8,956 nt of DNA. Origin: DATLYF01 sp035575095. Its GTDB lineage: Bacteria > Pseudomonadota > Gammaproteobacteria > Competibacterales > Competibacteraceae. Positions 1 to 6,464 of the stretch are shown here, piece after piece. A program made the translations under genes and the position numbers. The first letter of the stretch is position 1. Every line of letters begins with the position of its first letter. The stretch covers positions 1 through 8,956 of the forward strand of contig DATLYF010000018.1 in the NCBI GenBank assembly GCA_035575095.1. The letters run 5' to 3'. The notes under the pieces were generated by a model. It made no database searches and was not told where the DNA came from. It saw only the letters and a program-made list of their open reading frames with translations.

Positions 1-1100
1 ATGGCCGCCGCTAGCCAGACGCCGGCACGCCGCCGCCCCGCCGCATCCAATCCCCCCCAGCCGCGCCATACCCGCCACAGCAGCAGGTAGCCGAGCAGCA
101 CCAGCAGCAGACCGGCGCCCAAATAGCCAGTCTCATACCAACTGTCGAGGACGAAGTTGTGCAGATGCTGCACGCGCAACTCGCCGGTCTCGGTGCGGAT
201 GGTGAGGATCGCGTCGCGGTAGTGCACGTTCTCCATGCCCACCCCGATCCAGGGCTGCTCCGGAGGCTGTGCCAGGGCCTGGCGCCAGAGCAGGGTACGG
301 CCGCTAGTAAAGCCGTCGAGCGGATGTTCCCAGCCCAGGGTGCGCACCGAGCCGTTGAGAAAGGCCACGGTAGTGACGGCCACCACCAGCAGCAGGCCAC
401 CGCCCATCAGCGGCAGCGCCCGCCGCAGCGGCCAGCGCCAGACCAGCAGGCCGAACAGGGCGAGCATCACCAGGGCGCCGAGCAGGGCTGCCCGCCCGGT
501 GGAGAGCACGATATAAGCGAAGGCGGCGACGAGCAGCGCGGCCAGCGCCGGCCGTCGCCAGCGTCCCGGCAGCACGGTGCCGCACCAGGCTAGAGCGAAG
601 GGCAGCAGCCACGGCAGGTTGTCCTCCTTCAGCTGCTGCTCCGGACTGAATGGTTGGCCGCTCAGGAGAATCCAGCCCAGCATCGCGTATACCAGCACCA
701 GCGCCAGCACCCCGACCCGCCCCAGAGCATCCTGCAGTCGCTGCAGATTGTCCGGGGAGTGTTGCAGAGCGGCCAGAGTGAACAGGGCGGTCAGACTATG
801 CAGGGCGAACAGGAACCAGGCCTTGAACGCCTCGCCGCTGTCCTGCGCCCCCGGCACGCCGAGCAGGAAAGCGCCCAGCAGCGCGGCATAGAGAATCAGG
901 TAGCCGCGCGGTGTCCGCAGACCGCTGCCGGCCAGACTGAGCAGCCCCCACAGGATGTAGCTGTAGCAGACCACGTTGTACAGGGCACGGCCGCCCAGTT
1001 GGGTCAGCGGCAACAGCGCCGGCAACAGCCAACCGTAACAGAAGAAGGCATCCTGCACGCGCTGGCGCAGGGGAATCAGTCGGGCGATCGAGGAGGGCAT
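1..1100 (-). CDS. O-antigen ligase / polymerase family membrane protein (C-terminus beyond window)
   Basis: Polytopic inner-membrane protein of the WaaL/Wzy_C (O-antigen ligase) family. Such enzymes transfer undecaprenyl-linked glycan to lipid A-core, or polymerise it, on the periplasmic side. The first 366 codons are visible and the frame is still open at the left edge. Hydrophobic segments lie at roughly residues 19-36, 42-57, 66-82, 93-112, 128-147, 163-178, 184-200, 204-222, 230-248 and 325-342. Family hallmarks are STGR at 200-203, SGRTLLW at 266-272 followed by PWIGVGMENV at 283-292, and HLHN at 312-315 just before the last visible membrane helix. Arg and His residues in this large periplasmic loop are important in characterised WaaL proteins. 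The ATG at 1100 has GGAG six bases upstream and lies inside the end of the preceding GT9 gene (25-base overlap), suggesting coupled translation. Ligase versus polymerase cannot be settled from sequence; the core-type neighbours favour ligase. Codons near residue 348 contain a run of seven G. Confidence 0.87.
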   Translation of the reverse strand, partial: MPSSIARLIPLRQRVQDAFFCYGWLLPALLPLTQLGGRALYNVVCYSYILWGLLSLAGSGLRTPRGYLILYAALLGAFLLGVPGAQDSGEAFKAWFLFALHSLTALFTLAALQHSPDNLQRLQDALGRVGVLALVLVYAMLGWILLSGQPFSPEQQLKEDNLPWLLPFALAWCGTVLPGRWRRPALAALLVAAFAYIVLSTGRAALLGALVMLALFGLLVWRWPLRRALPLMGGGLLLVVAVTTVAFLNGSVRTLGWEHPLDGFTSGRTLLWRQALAQPPEQPWIGVGMENVHYRDAILTIRTETGELRVQHLHNFVLDSWYETGYLGAGLLLVLLGYLLLWRVWRGWGGLDAAGRRRAGVWLAAA

Positions 1101-2158
1101 GCCCCGCTCCGTTTGTGATGCGGTTGAGGTCGATCCAGGTCCGGCACCAGCCCGTTCAGCGCCACCAGCACCTGAGCTGCGTCGATCGCCGCCATCCCGG
1201 CGCCCGCGGCCGGGGTGAGCGGGTGGATATGGCGGGAGTGATGCAGCGGTGGCGAGGCCCCGAACAGTCCCAGGGCAGGAACGCCCAGGGCGGCGGCCAT
1301 GTTGAGCACGCCGGTGTCGTTGCCGACGTAAGCTTGGCAGCGTGCCAGCAGGGCAGCACTCTGGTCAAGAGGCAGATCGGTGACGGCGACCACGGCAGGG
1401 TGCTGCGCCGCCGCCAGGATATCCTGGGCCAGCCTGCGCTCCGCCGGCCCGCCCAGCACCAGCACCGTGCCGATGCCGCGCCCTGGCAGCGCCCGCGCCA
1501 GCTCAGCGAAGCGCGCCGCGCCCCACTGCTTGTAGGGCTCGCTGCTGCCAACGCCCAAAGCCAGCCAGGGTTGCGGCAGATGGCCGTAGCGTTCGCCCAC
1601 TGCGGCTACCGCGTCGGCAGCCAAGGCCAAATGCGGCTCGTCCTCCAGTGGCCCCACCCCGAGCAACTCCAGCAGCCGATAGGCCTTGATCAGCGGATGC
1701 AGGCGCTGCTCGGCACGCCCCAAAAAGCGCGTCTGGGTCAGCGCCTGCTGCCCGGTGAAGCCATAGCCGTAGCGACGGGGAATGCCGGCCAGCCGCGCCG
1801 CCCAGGCGTAGCGGGCGCTGTCGTGGAGGATCCAGACCTCGGCGAAGCGGCCGGCGCGCAACAGCCCCACCAGCCGCCAAAACCCCAGCCAGCCGTCGTG
1901 GCGGCCGGGCTTGCGCTCCAGCCAGAGCAGCCCGGCTACGGCGGGGTCGCCGCGCAGCAGCCGTTCCGCCCCGGCGCGCCGCTTGGTGAGCAGCCACACC
2001 CCGCTGCCGGCACGTGCGGCCAGGGCATGCAGATGGGGCAGGTGCCAGACCATGTCGCCGATGCCCGGCAGCGGCTGGATCACCAGGGTCGCGCCCGGTG
2101 CCGGCGACGCGGCACGCGCATCGCGCAGGGACCAATACTGGGGCAGCGATCCGCTCAT
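1076..2158 (-). CDS. Glycosyltransferase family 9 (heptosyltransferase-like) protein
   Basis: Predicted cytoplasmic GT-B enzyme of family GT9, whose known members (WaaC, WaaF, WaaQ) move heptose from ADP-heptose to the growing LPS inner core. With the start chosen here it has 360 residues, the usual GT9 length. Visible motifs: the N-terminal glycine loop LPGIGDMVWHLP around 30-41, a mid-protein GVGSSEPYKQW at 202-212 matching the donor-site start of the second Rossmann domain, and NDTGVLNMAAALGVP at 280-294, the GT9 signature. In most GT9 proteins the residue aligned with Asn286 is His (DSGxxH), so the donor or acceptor may differ. I chose ATG 2158 because it forms an ATGA overlap with the stop of the upstream GT4 gene. 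An in-frame GTG at 2170 would add four residues and is possible. The last ~20 residues are rich in Pro, His and Arg and overlap the start of the ligase gene. The particular heptosyltransferase cannot be named. Confidence 0.88.
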   Translation of the reverse strand: MSGSLPQYWSLRDARAASPAPGATLVIQPLPGIGDMVWHLPHLHALAARAGSGVWLLTKRRAGAERLLRGDPAVAGLLWLERKPGRHDGWLGFWRLVGLLRAGRFAEVWILHDSARYAWAARLAGIPRRYGYGFTGQQALTQTRFLGRAEQRLHPLIKAYRLLELLGVGPLEDEPHLALAADAVAAVGERYGHLPQPWLALGVGSSEPYKQWGAARFAELARALPGRGIGTVLVLGGPAERRLAQDILAAAQHPAVVAVTDLPLDQSAALLARCQAYVGNDTGVLNMAAALGVPALGLFGASPPLHHSRHIHPLTPAAGAGMAAIDAAQVLVALNGLVPDLDRPQPHHKRSGACPPRSPD

Positions 2159-3273
2159 GGCCGGGCGCACAGGGCCTGATACAGCTCCAGGGTCTGGTCG
2201 AGCATGTCCTGCAAGCGGAACGCCGTCACCGGCGGCAACCGCAGCGGATCGGCCAGCAGCGCCGCGGCGCGCTCCACCAGGCCGCTCTCATCGCCGGCTG
2301 TCACCGCCCCCGCGGGGAACAGCCGGGCGAGGATCTCCCCTACCCCGCCGTGGGCATAGCCGAGCACTGGCACCCCCAGGGCCAGGGCCTCCAGCACGGT
2401 GCGGCCGAACGACTCGGGCTTGCTGGAGAGCGACAGCACCAGATCAGAGATGGCGTAGATCTCCTTGAGATCGGAACGGTGACCGGTGAACGTGATGGCC
2501 TCGGCCAACCCCGCAGCCCGCACCTGCTCGCGCAACTGCGTGGCGTAGCGGCGCCGGCGCGGGTCCTCACCGCCGACCACCAGGCCGTGTACCGCCAGGC
2601 CGCGGCCGCGCAGGGCGGCGATCAGGCGGATGAAGTCCTCGTGGCCCTTGAGCCGGGTCAGCCGGCCGGCCAGGGTCAGCACCCGCGCCCCGCGCAGCTG
2701 CGGATAGCAGCCGTACCAGTCCGCCAGCCAGTCCGTACCCGGCCGATAGCCGTGCGGGAACTCGGCAGGGTCGACGCCACGATAGATCAGGCGGATGCGC
2801 GCCGGATCGGTGGCCGGATAATGTCGCAGGATGTAGTCACGCACCGTCTCGGAGACCGCGATGACCCGCTCGCCATAGGTCATCACCGCGCTGTAACGCG
2901 ACACCGAGTACAGGCCGTGCACGGTGGTGACGAAGCGCGGTCGCGTCACCGGATCCATGCCGCGCCAGGCCAGCCAGCCGACCCAAGCCGGCAGGCGCGA
3001 GCGGGCATGCAGGATGTCGATGCGCTGCGCCTGCAGCCAACGCCGCAGCGGCCATACCCAGCGCAGGACCAGCGGTGACTTGGCGCCCAGCGGCCAACTG
3101 AGGTGCTCGCTGCCGGCGCGGAGCAGCGGCTCCACCAGCCGCCCGCCGGCCGAGATCACCACGGAACGGTGCCCGGCGGCCACCAGGGCCCGGGCCACCT
3201 CCAGGGTGCCACGCTCCACCCCGCCGCCGTCGAGCGCCGGCAGTATCTGCACCACCCGCAGACCGGTCGTCAT
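2155..3273 (-). CDS. Glycosyltransferase family 4 protein (LPS core type)
   Basis: Retaining GT-B glycosyltransferase of family GT4 (Glycos_transf_1), 372 residues, the common length. It would add a hexose or similar sugar from a nucleotide sugar to LPS core or another surface glycan at the cytoplasmic face. The N-terminal domain opens with a beta strand and a glycine loop (VVQILPALDGGGVERG, 7-22), and HARSR at 89-93 and TTVHG at 116-120 fit the acceptor side. In the C-terminal domain, AGRLTRLKG (202-210) supplies the Arg and Lys that bind the donor phosphates. ESFGRTVLE (287-295) is the EX7E motif of retaining GT4 enzymes, followed by GVPVLGYAHGG. No membrane helix or signal peptide is evident. 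ATG 3273 lies 17 bases after the stop of the upstream unknown gene, with purine-rich sequence just before it. The stop overlaps the next GT9 start by four bases, so the two are probably made together. Donor and linkage are unknown. Confidence 0.92.
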   Translation of the reverse strand: MTTGLRVVQILPALDGGGVERGTLEVARALVAAGHRSVVISAGGRLVEPLLRAGSEHLSWPLGAKSPLVLRWVWPLRRWLQAQRIDILHARSRLPAWVGWLAWRGMDPVTRPRFVTTVHGLYSVSRYSAVMTYGERVIAVSETVRDYILRHYPATDPARIRLIYRGVDPAEFPHGYRPGTDWLADWYGCYPQLRGARVLTLAGRLTRLKGHEDFIRLIAALRGRGLAVHGLVVGGEDPRRRRYATQLREQVRAAGLAEAITFTGHRSDLKEIYAISDLVLSLSSKPESFGRTVLEALALGVPVLGYAHGGVGEILARLFPAGAVTAGDESGLVERAAALLADPLRLPPVTAFRLQDMLDQTLELYQALCARP

Positions 3274-3290
3274 CCTGCCATTCCGTTGGC

Positions 3291-5201
3291 CTAGAACCCG
3301 AACATGTGGTCCAGGCTGAAGGCCAGGGCGCCGAGCAACAGCCCGTGGTAGCCGAACAAGCGGCAGCTCAGATCGCGGATCAGGACATAGGCCCCGTCAC
3401 CGGCCCGTTGCCGCTCCTCGGCGTCGAACAGCTCCGAGTAGCGCCACAGCCGCGAGCCGCCGCAGGGGATGGCCAGATGGCGCCGCGCCTGCTCCGTGCC
3501 GTCGCGGTCGCAGAGGATGAGCTGGGTGTCGGAGCGCTCATGCCAGGGAGTCGATGCCGGATAGATGAGGTGGCACAGCGTATCGGCCGGGACCGGTCCC
3601 AGGCGCAGGAACAGCCGCGTGCTCAGCCCCGGGGGGGCGCCGGTATAGGACTGGGGCTCGCCGTTGTAAGTCAACACGGTATTGAATACGTGTGCGCCGA
3701 AGCTGGTCTCGGCGCTGTGGCCGTTCAGCCGGTCCTGGTAGCGGAACAGGCCATGCAGCCAACCGTCGGCGCAGCCGCCCCCGCTGAAGTCGTACTGGAG
3801 CTCCATGTGCCCGTAGCCGCTCGGCAGCCGCTGGCCCTGAGCCTCCAGCAACTCACTGACGTCGAGGGCGACGCTGTCGTGGCGTGCCAGCCGCCCGAAG
3901 CTGTGACTGGCCAGCTCTTGGCCGCTGGCATCGTAGACCACGACCTTGACCGGCAGCTCCTGCTGGCCGGTGGCCATGGGGGTCGGCAGGACCAGGCTGC
4001 GCCAGCGCTGCGGCGGCAGCACCGGCGCCGGCAGCAGATACCCCTTACCCAGCAGCGGGGCCAGGGCCGGGATACGGGGATCGCTGGCGAGATCCGCGCG
4101 CTCGACGTTGGCATGGGCGATGCGCTGCCGGCCGTTGTCGGCGAATACCTCGTAGCGCGGCCGCACGAAATGCTTGCCGGCGCGGATCTCGAGCTGCTGT
4201 GGCCAGACAGCCTCAGGCAGCAGCGTCGAGACGTCCAGGGGATAAGTGCCAAAAGGCGGAATCTCCCGCTCCAGCCAGGCGACCCGCTCGTCACCCATCA
4301 GATTGAGGCCGATGCTCCCGGCCGGTATCGGGCAGGGATGGCTGTTCTGTACCCACAGCAGCACCTTCTCACCCGGGGCGGGTGCCGGCAGGCCCGCGTA
4401 GCGCTCAGCCGGCCAGGCGTTGGCATCATGGGTACAGGACAGAACGTGCTGGTCGTCGCCATAGGTATCCAGGGCGTACTTGACGATGTCGTGACCGGCG
4501 ATGCGGATGGCGTGCAGGAACAGACTGCCGGTGAACTCGCCGAGTGCGAAGCGCTGCCGTATCTCGCGGCTGTCGAGGCTCAGGCTGCCGACGCCGGCCG
4601 GCAGCGCCTGCTGCCACTGGGCCAGGATACGCCCCTGGTCATCGAACAGGCACAGCCACAGCGCAGCGTGCTCGGCCCCGTAGCCGGCCCAGTAGTTGGC
4701 CGTGACCAGGCGAGTATGCTGCCCGGCGGCGTCGCGGAACAGGGCGAAGTTGGTGGCGAAGTTGAGCGGATCGAGATAGCGGCTGCGGTTGCTCAACATC
4801 TCCGCCGGAATGCGCAGGGCATCCAGGCTCAGCACCTGCATGCCGGCCGGAATGAGGTGTCGGATATGGTGGATCGGGCGCTCGGCGTCGAAGGCCAGCA
4901 CGAAGAGGCTGTCGGCCTTGCTGTCCCGAAGCTCGGTGACCGGTCGGGCGAGCCGCTCCAGGACGACGCTTCCCACGGCGTTGACATCTTGCACGAACAC
5001 CTCGCTCACCGCGATCCGTGACAGGTCGTACAGGGCGTCGAAGCCCTGCGCCAGCCCGTGAGGATCATAGAGCGCGACACTGCCACTGCGCAGAGCGTCC
5101 AGGAGTGCACCGGCCTGGCGCGCAGCCAGAGGATGGCCGAGGGCCTTGAAAAAGCTCTGGCCGCCTTTGCGGCTGTCAAACGTTTCGATGGCCAAGGCCA
5201 T
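3291..5201 (-). CDS. Unrecognised 636-residue protein in LPS operon, beta-rich modules
   Basis: I do not recognise this protein as a named family and assign no function. No signal peptide or clear membrane helix is visible, so it is probably cytoplasmic. The N-terminal ~95 residues look alpha/beta (VALYDPHG near 42-49, SEVFVQDVNAVG near 66-77). The rest seems to be a series of diverged beta-rich modules. Each has a strand pair around a D-x-x-G or similar turn, then a Pro/Gly-rich stretch, then an L-D-x-S-x-L-like element. These elements are LSLDALRI (124), LSLDSREI (207), PLDVSTLL (321), ALDVSELL (445) and the weaker LWRYSELF (585). The spacing is uneven (83 to 140 residues), so the repeat reading is an inference. 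ATG 5201 is preferred over ATG 5246 (15 residues longer) because only 5201 has a strong AGGAG eight bases upstream. It sits between an ELM1 gene and a GT4 gene on the same strand, with short gaps. A role in surface-glycan assembly is suggested by position only. Confidence 0.85.
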   Translation of the reverse strand: MALAIETFDSRKGGQSFFKALGHPLAARQAGALLDALRSGSVALYDPHGLAQGFDALYDLSRIAVSEVFVQDVNAVGSVVLERLARPVTELRDSKADSLFVLAFDAERPIHHIRHLIPAGMQVLSLDALRIPAEMLSNRSRYLDPLNFATNFALFRDAAGQHTRLVTANYWAGYGAEHAALWLCLFDDQGRILAQWQQALPAGVGSLSLDSREIRQRFALGEFTGSLFLHAIRIAGHDIVKYALDTYGDDQHVLSCTHDANAWPAERYAGLPAPAPGEKVLLWVQNSHPCPIPAGSIGLNLMGDERVAWLEREIPPFGTYPLDVSTLLPEAVWPQQLEIRAGKHFVRPRYEVFADNGRQRIAHANVERADLASDPRIPALAPLLGKGYLLPAPVLPPQRWRSLVLPTPMATGQQELPVKVVVYDASGQELASHSFGRLARHDSVALDVSELLEAQGQRLPSGYGHMELQYDFSGGGCADGWLHGLFRYQDRLNGHSAETSFGAHVFNTVLTYNGEPQSYTGAPPGLSTRLFLRLGPVPADTLCHLIYPASTPWHERSDTQLILCDRDGTEQARRHLAIPCGGSRLWRYSELFDAEERQRAGDGAYVLIRDLSCRLFGYHGLLLGALAFSLDHMFGF

Positions 5202-5208
5202 GATGGAC

Positions 5209-5214
5209 TCTCCT
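5209..5214 (-). promoter_or_regulatory. Ribosome binding site fixing the start of the 636-residue protein
   Basis: The minus strand reads AGGAGA here, leaving eight bases between AGGAG and the ATG at 5201. The alternative in-frame ATG at 5246 has no purine-rich sequence at the right distance. This site therefore decides the start in favour of 5201. Confidence 0.75.
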
Positions 5215-5255
5215 GCAACTGTGGTCGGGGCGTCGGCCCAAATCATAGGCCGTGA

Positions 5256-6245
5256 CTACGGCGTGCGCAGCCCGCTGGCGAACCGTTGCCGCAGCCGCGC
5301 GCGCACGAGCTCGGCCACTTGTGCCGTCTCGTTCAAGGGCGGATAGGTCCAGTGCTCTAGGCGCCCCTCGAAGGGACGGGTGATACCGTCGGCGCGCAGC
5401 CCCTCATGGAAGCGTTGCAGGCGCTTGCTCCCCCCTTCCAGGTCATAGACATAGACTGGCTTGCCGGTGGAGCAGGCCTCGGAGACCATGGACACGGAAT
5501 CACCGGTGACGACGATGGCATCGGCCAGGCCCAGATACCCGAAATAGGGATTCTCTCCGGTGCCGTCCCAGACCACGGATGCGACCGCCGCCAGGCGCTC
5601 CCGCAGAACCCGCTCGTTCTCGGCACCGGTACGCCGGGAAGCGGTGACGGCCAGACCCGCACCCTGGGTGCGGGCCATGGCCACCAGCCGCTCGGCCAGA
5701 TCACCGATGACCACGGGATCGATCCGCTGGCGCCGGTTGGAGCCGCCGACCAGCACCGCCACCAGCGGCCGCGGCAGATGAGCGAGCGCCGGCGCGAAGC
5801 GCCGGGCCGCCGCCGCCAGGCGTTCGGCGGTGACCCGGTGCAATGCACCGCGGGTGACGATGACGTTCTCGCCGCGCAGTGTATCGTGCCGGGGCACCAC
5901 CACCAGGTCGAAGTGGCGCGCCTGGCCGTACGGGTCCTGGATGTGGACGGCGAAGGTGCGCCCTGCGCTGGCCCGGCGCACCGCCACGGCCACGGCCACG
6001 CTGCGCCGGCCGCAGGAGATCAGCAGCTCCGGCCAGGGCGGCTCGAAGCGGTCCGCGGCACTGCTGCAGGTGCGCAGCGGCCGCCACCACAGTCGGGCGG
6101 GCAGGAACTTCCAGGGCGCCCGGGGGTGCACCCGCTTGACCAGCGGCTGCACGCCCAGCGCCTCGGCCAGGCCCAGGCACTGGTTTTCCATGCCCGCATG
6201 ACCCTCCGAGATCACCCAGCAGGAGACGCCAGCGGCTTGCGGCAC
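5256..6245 (-). CDS. ELM1/DUF1022 family protein (Mito_fiss_Elm1)
   Basis: Bacterial member of the ELM1 family (Mito_fiss_Elm1, formerly DUF1022), 329 residues, the normal length. The family takes its name from a plant protein that recruits dynamin to mitochondria. Bacterial members have no proven reaction but appear to share a GT-B-like two-domain fold. Signature segments seen: CWVISEGHAGMENQCLGLAEALG (9-31, described in part by its ends), HIQDP at 101-105, VAVLVGGSNRR at 162-172, TASRRT at 201-206, and GENPYFGYLGLADAIVVTGD at 230-249 followed by SVSMVSEA. The last matches the nucleotide-binding half of GT-B enzymes. The GTG start at 6245 has AAGGA eight bases upstream, inside the end of the zinc-finger gene, and begins four bases after its stop. 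A later ATG (codon 19) would cut into the conserved GHAGxENQ motif. The operon position with GT4, GT9 and ligase genes suggests a glycan role; older annotations as a sugar epimerase are not supported. Confidence 0.9.
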   Translation of the reverse strand: MPQAAGVSCWVISEGHAGMENQCLGLAEALGVQPLVKRVHPRAPWKFLPARLWWRPLRTCSSAADRFEPPWPELLISCGRRSVAVAVAVRRASAGRTFAVHIQDPYGQARHFDLVVVPRHDTLRGENVIVTRGALHRVTAERLAAAARRFAPALAHLPRPLVAVLVGGSNRRQRIDPVVIGDLAERLVAMARTQGAGLAVTASRRTGAENERVLRERLAAVASVVWDGTGENPYFGYLGLADAIVVTGDSVSMVSEACSTGKPVYVYDLEGGSKRLQRFHEGLRADGITRPFEGRLEHWTYPPLNETAQVAELVRARLRQRFASGLRTP

Positions 6246-6249
6246 CGGC

Positions 6250-6444
6250 TCAGTCCTTCAGCACGTAGTCGGCTCCGCAATAGGGGCACTTGGCGTAGCC
6301 CTTGTCCTCGATGGGCAGGTAGACCTTGGGGTGGGAGTTCCACAGCGACATCCCCGGCATCGGACAGGACAGGGGCAGGTCGGCGCGGGTGACCTCGTAG
6401 CGGTTCTGGGCGTTGGGCTGGATGGGAGTGGTCGGCTCGGCCAC
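6250..6444 (-). CDS. CHCC zinc-finger domain protein (zf-CHCC)
   Basis: A 64-residue protein matching the zf-CHCC family, whose eukaryotic relatives include the NDUFS6 subunit of respiratory complex I. The likely zinc ligands are Cys27, His38, Cys53 and Cys56, the last two in KCPYCG. The spacing C-x10-H-x14-C-x2-C and the segment LPLSCPMP...HPKVYLPI are typical of the short proteobacterial versions. Its biochemical role in bacteria is not established. The GTG start at 6444 has AAAGGA nine bases upstream and is the only acceptable start before an in-frame stop at 6453-6451. It lies 20 bases after ilvE and four bases before the ELM1 gene. Small zf-CHCC genes directly after ilvE are common in gammaproteobacteria, from my recall. 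Confidence 0.9.
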   Translation of the reverse strand: MAEPTTPIQPNAQNRYEVTRADLPLSCPMPGMSLWNSHPKVYLPIEDKGYAKCPYCGADYVLKD

Positions 6445-6464
6445 AGTCGATCATCCTTTAAAAA

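Noticed and set aside
11..400. Minus-strand frame of 129 codons ending at a TAG at 13-11, read at first as the end of the ligase gene
   Set aside because: This frame is shifted by one from the ligase frame. Counting the G run as seven keeps the ligase frame open to the window edge, and the shifted product is Cys/Trp/Pro/Ser-rich with no membrane pattern.
1115..2179. 354-codon plus-strand open frame opposite the GT9 gene
   Set aside because: GT9 motifs on the minus strand identify the real gene. The antisense product is a Gln/Arg/Pro-rich shadow.
2014..3078. 354-codon plus-strand open frame opposite the GT4 gene
   Set aside because: The minus strand carries the GT4 EX7E motif and phosphate-binding Arg/Lys. 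The antisense frame has no recognisable motif.
3306..5021. 571-codon open frame on the plus strand opposite the 636-residue protein
   Set aside because: Its translation is dominated by Gln, Ala, Gly, Arg and Val with few aromatic residues, as expected of an antisense frame in GC-rich DNA. The minus-strand frame has a good ribosome site, balanced composition and operon spacing.
5202..5246. Longer start (ATG 5246) for the 636-residue protein
   Set aside because: No ribosome site precedes it, and the strong AGGAG before ATG 5201 would then lie inside the gene.
5406..6392. 328-codon plus-strand open frame opposite ELM1 and the zinc-finger gene
   Set aside because: It spans two well-supported minus-strand genes and its product is Gly/Gln/His/Arg-rich low-complexity sequence.
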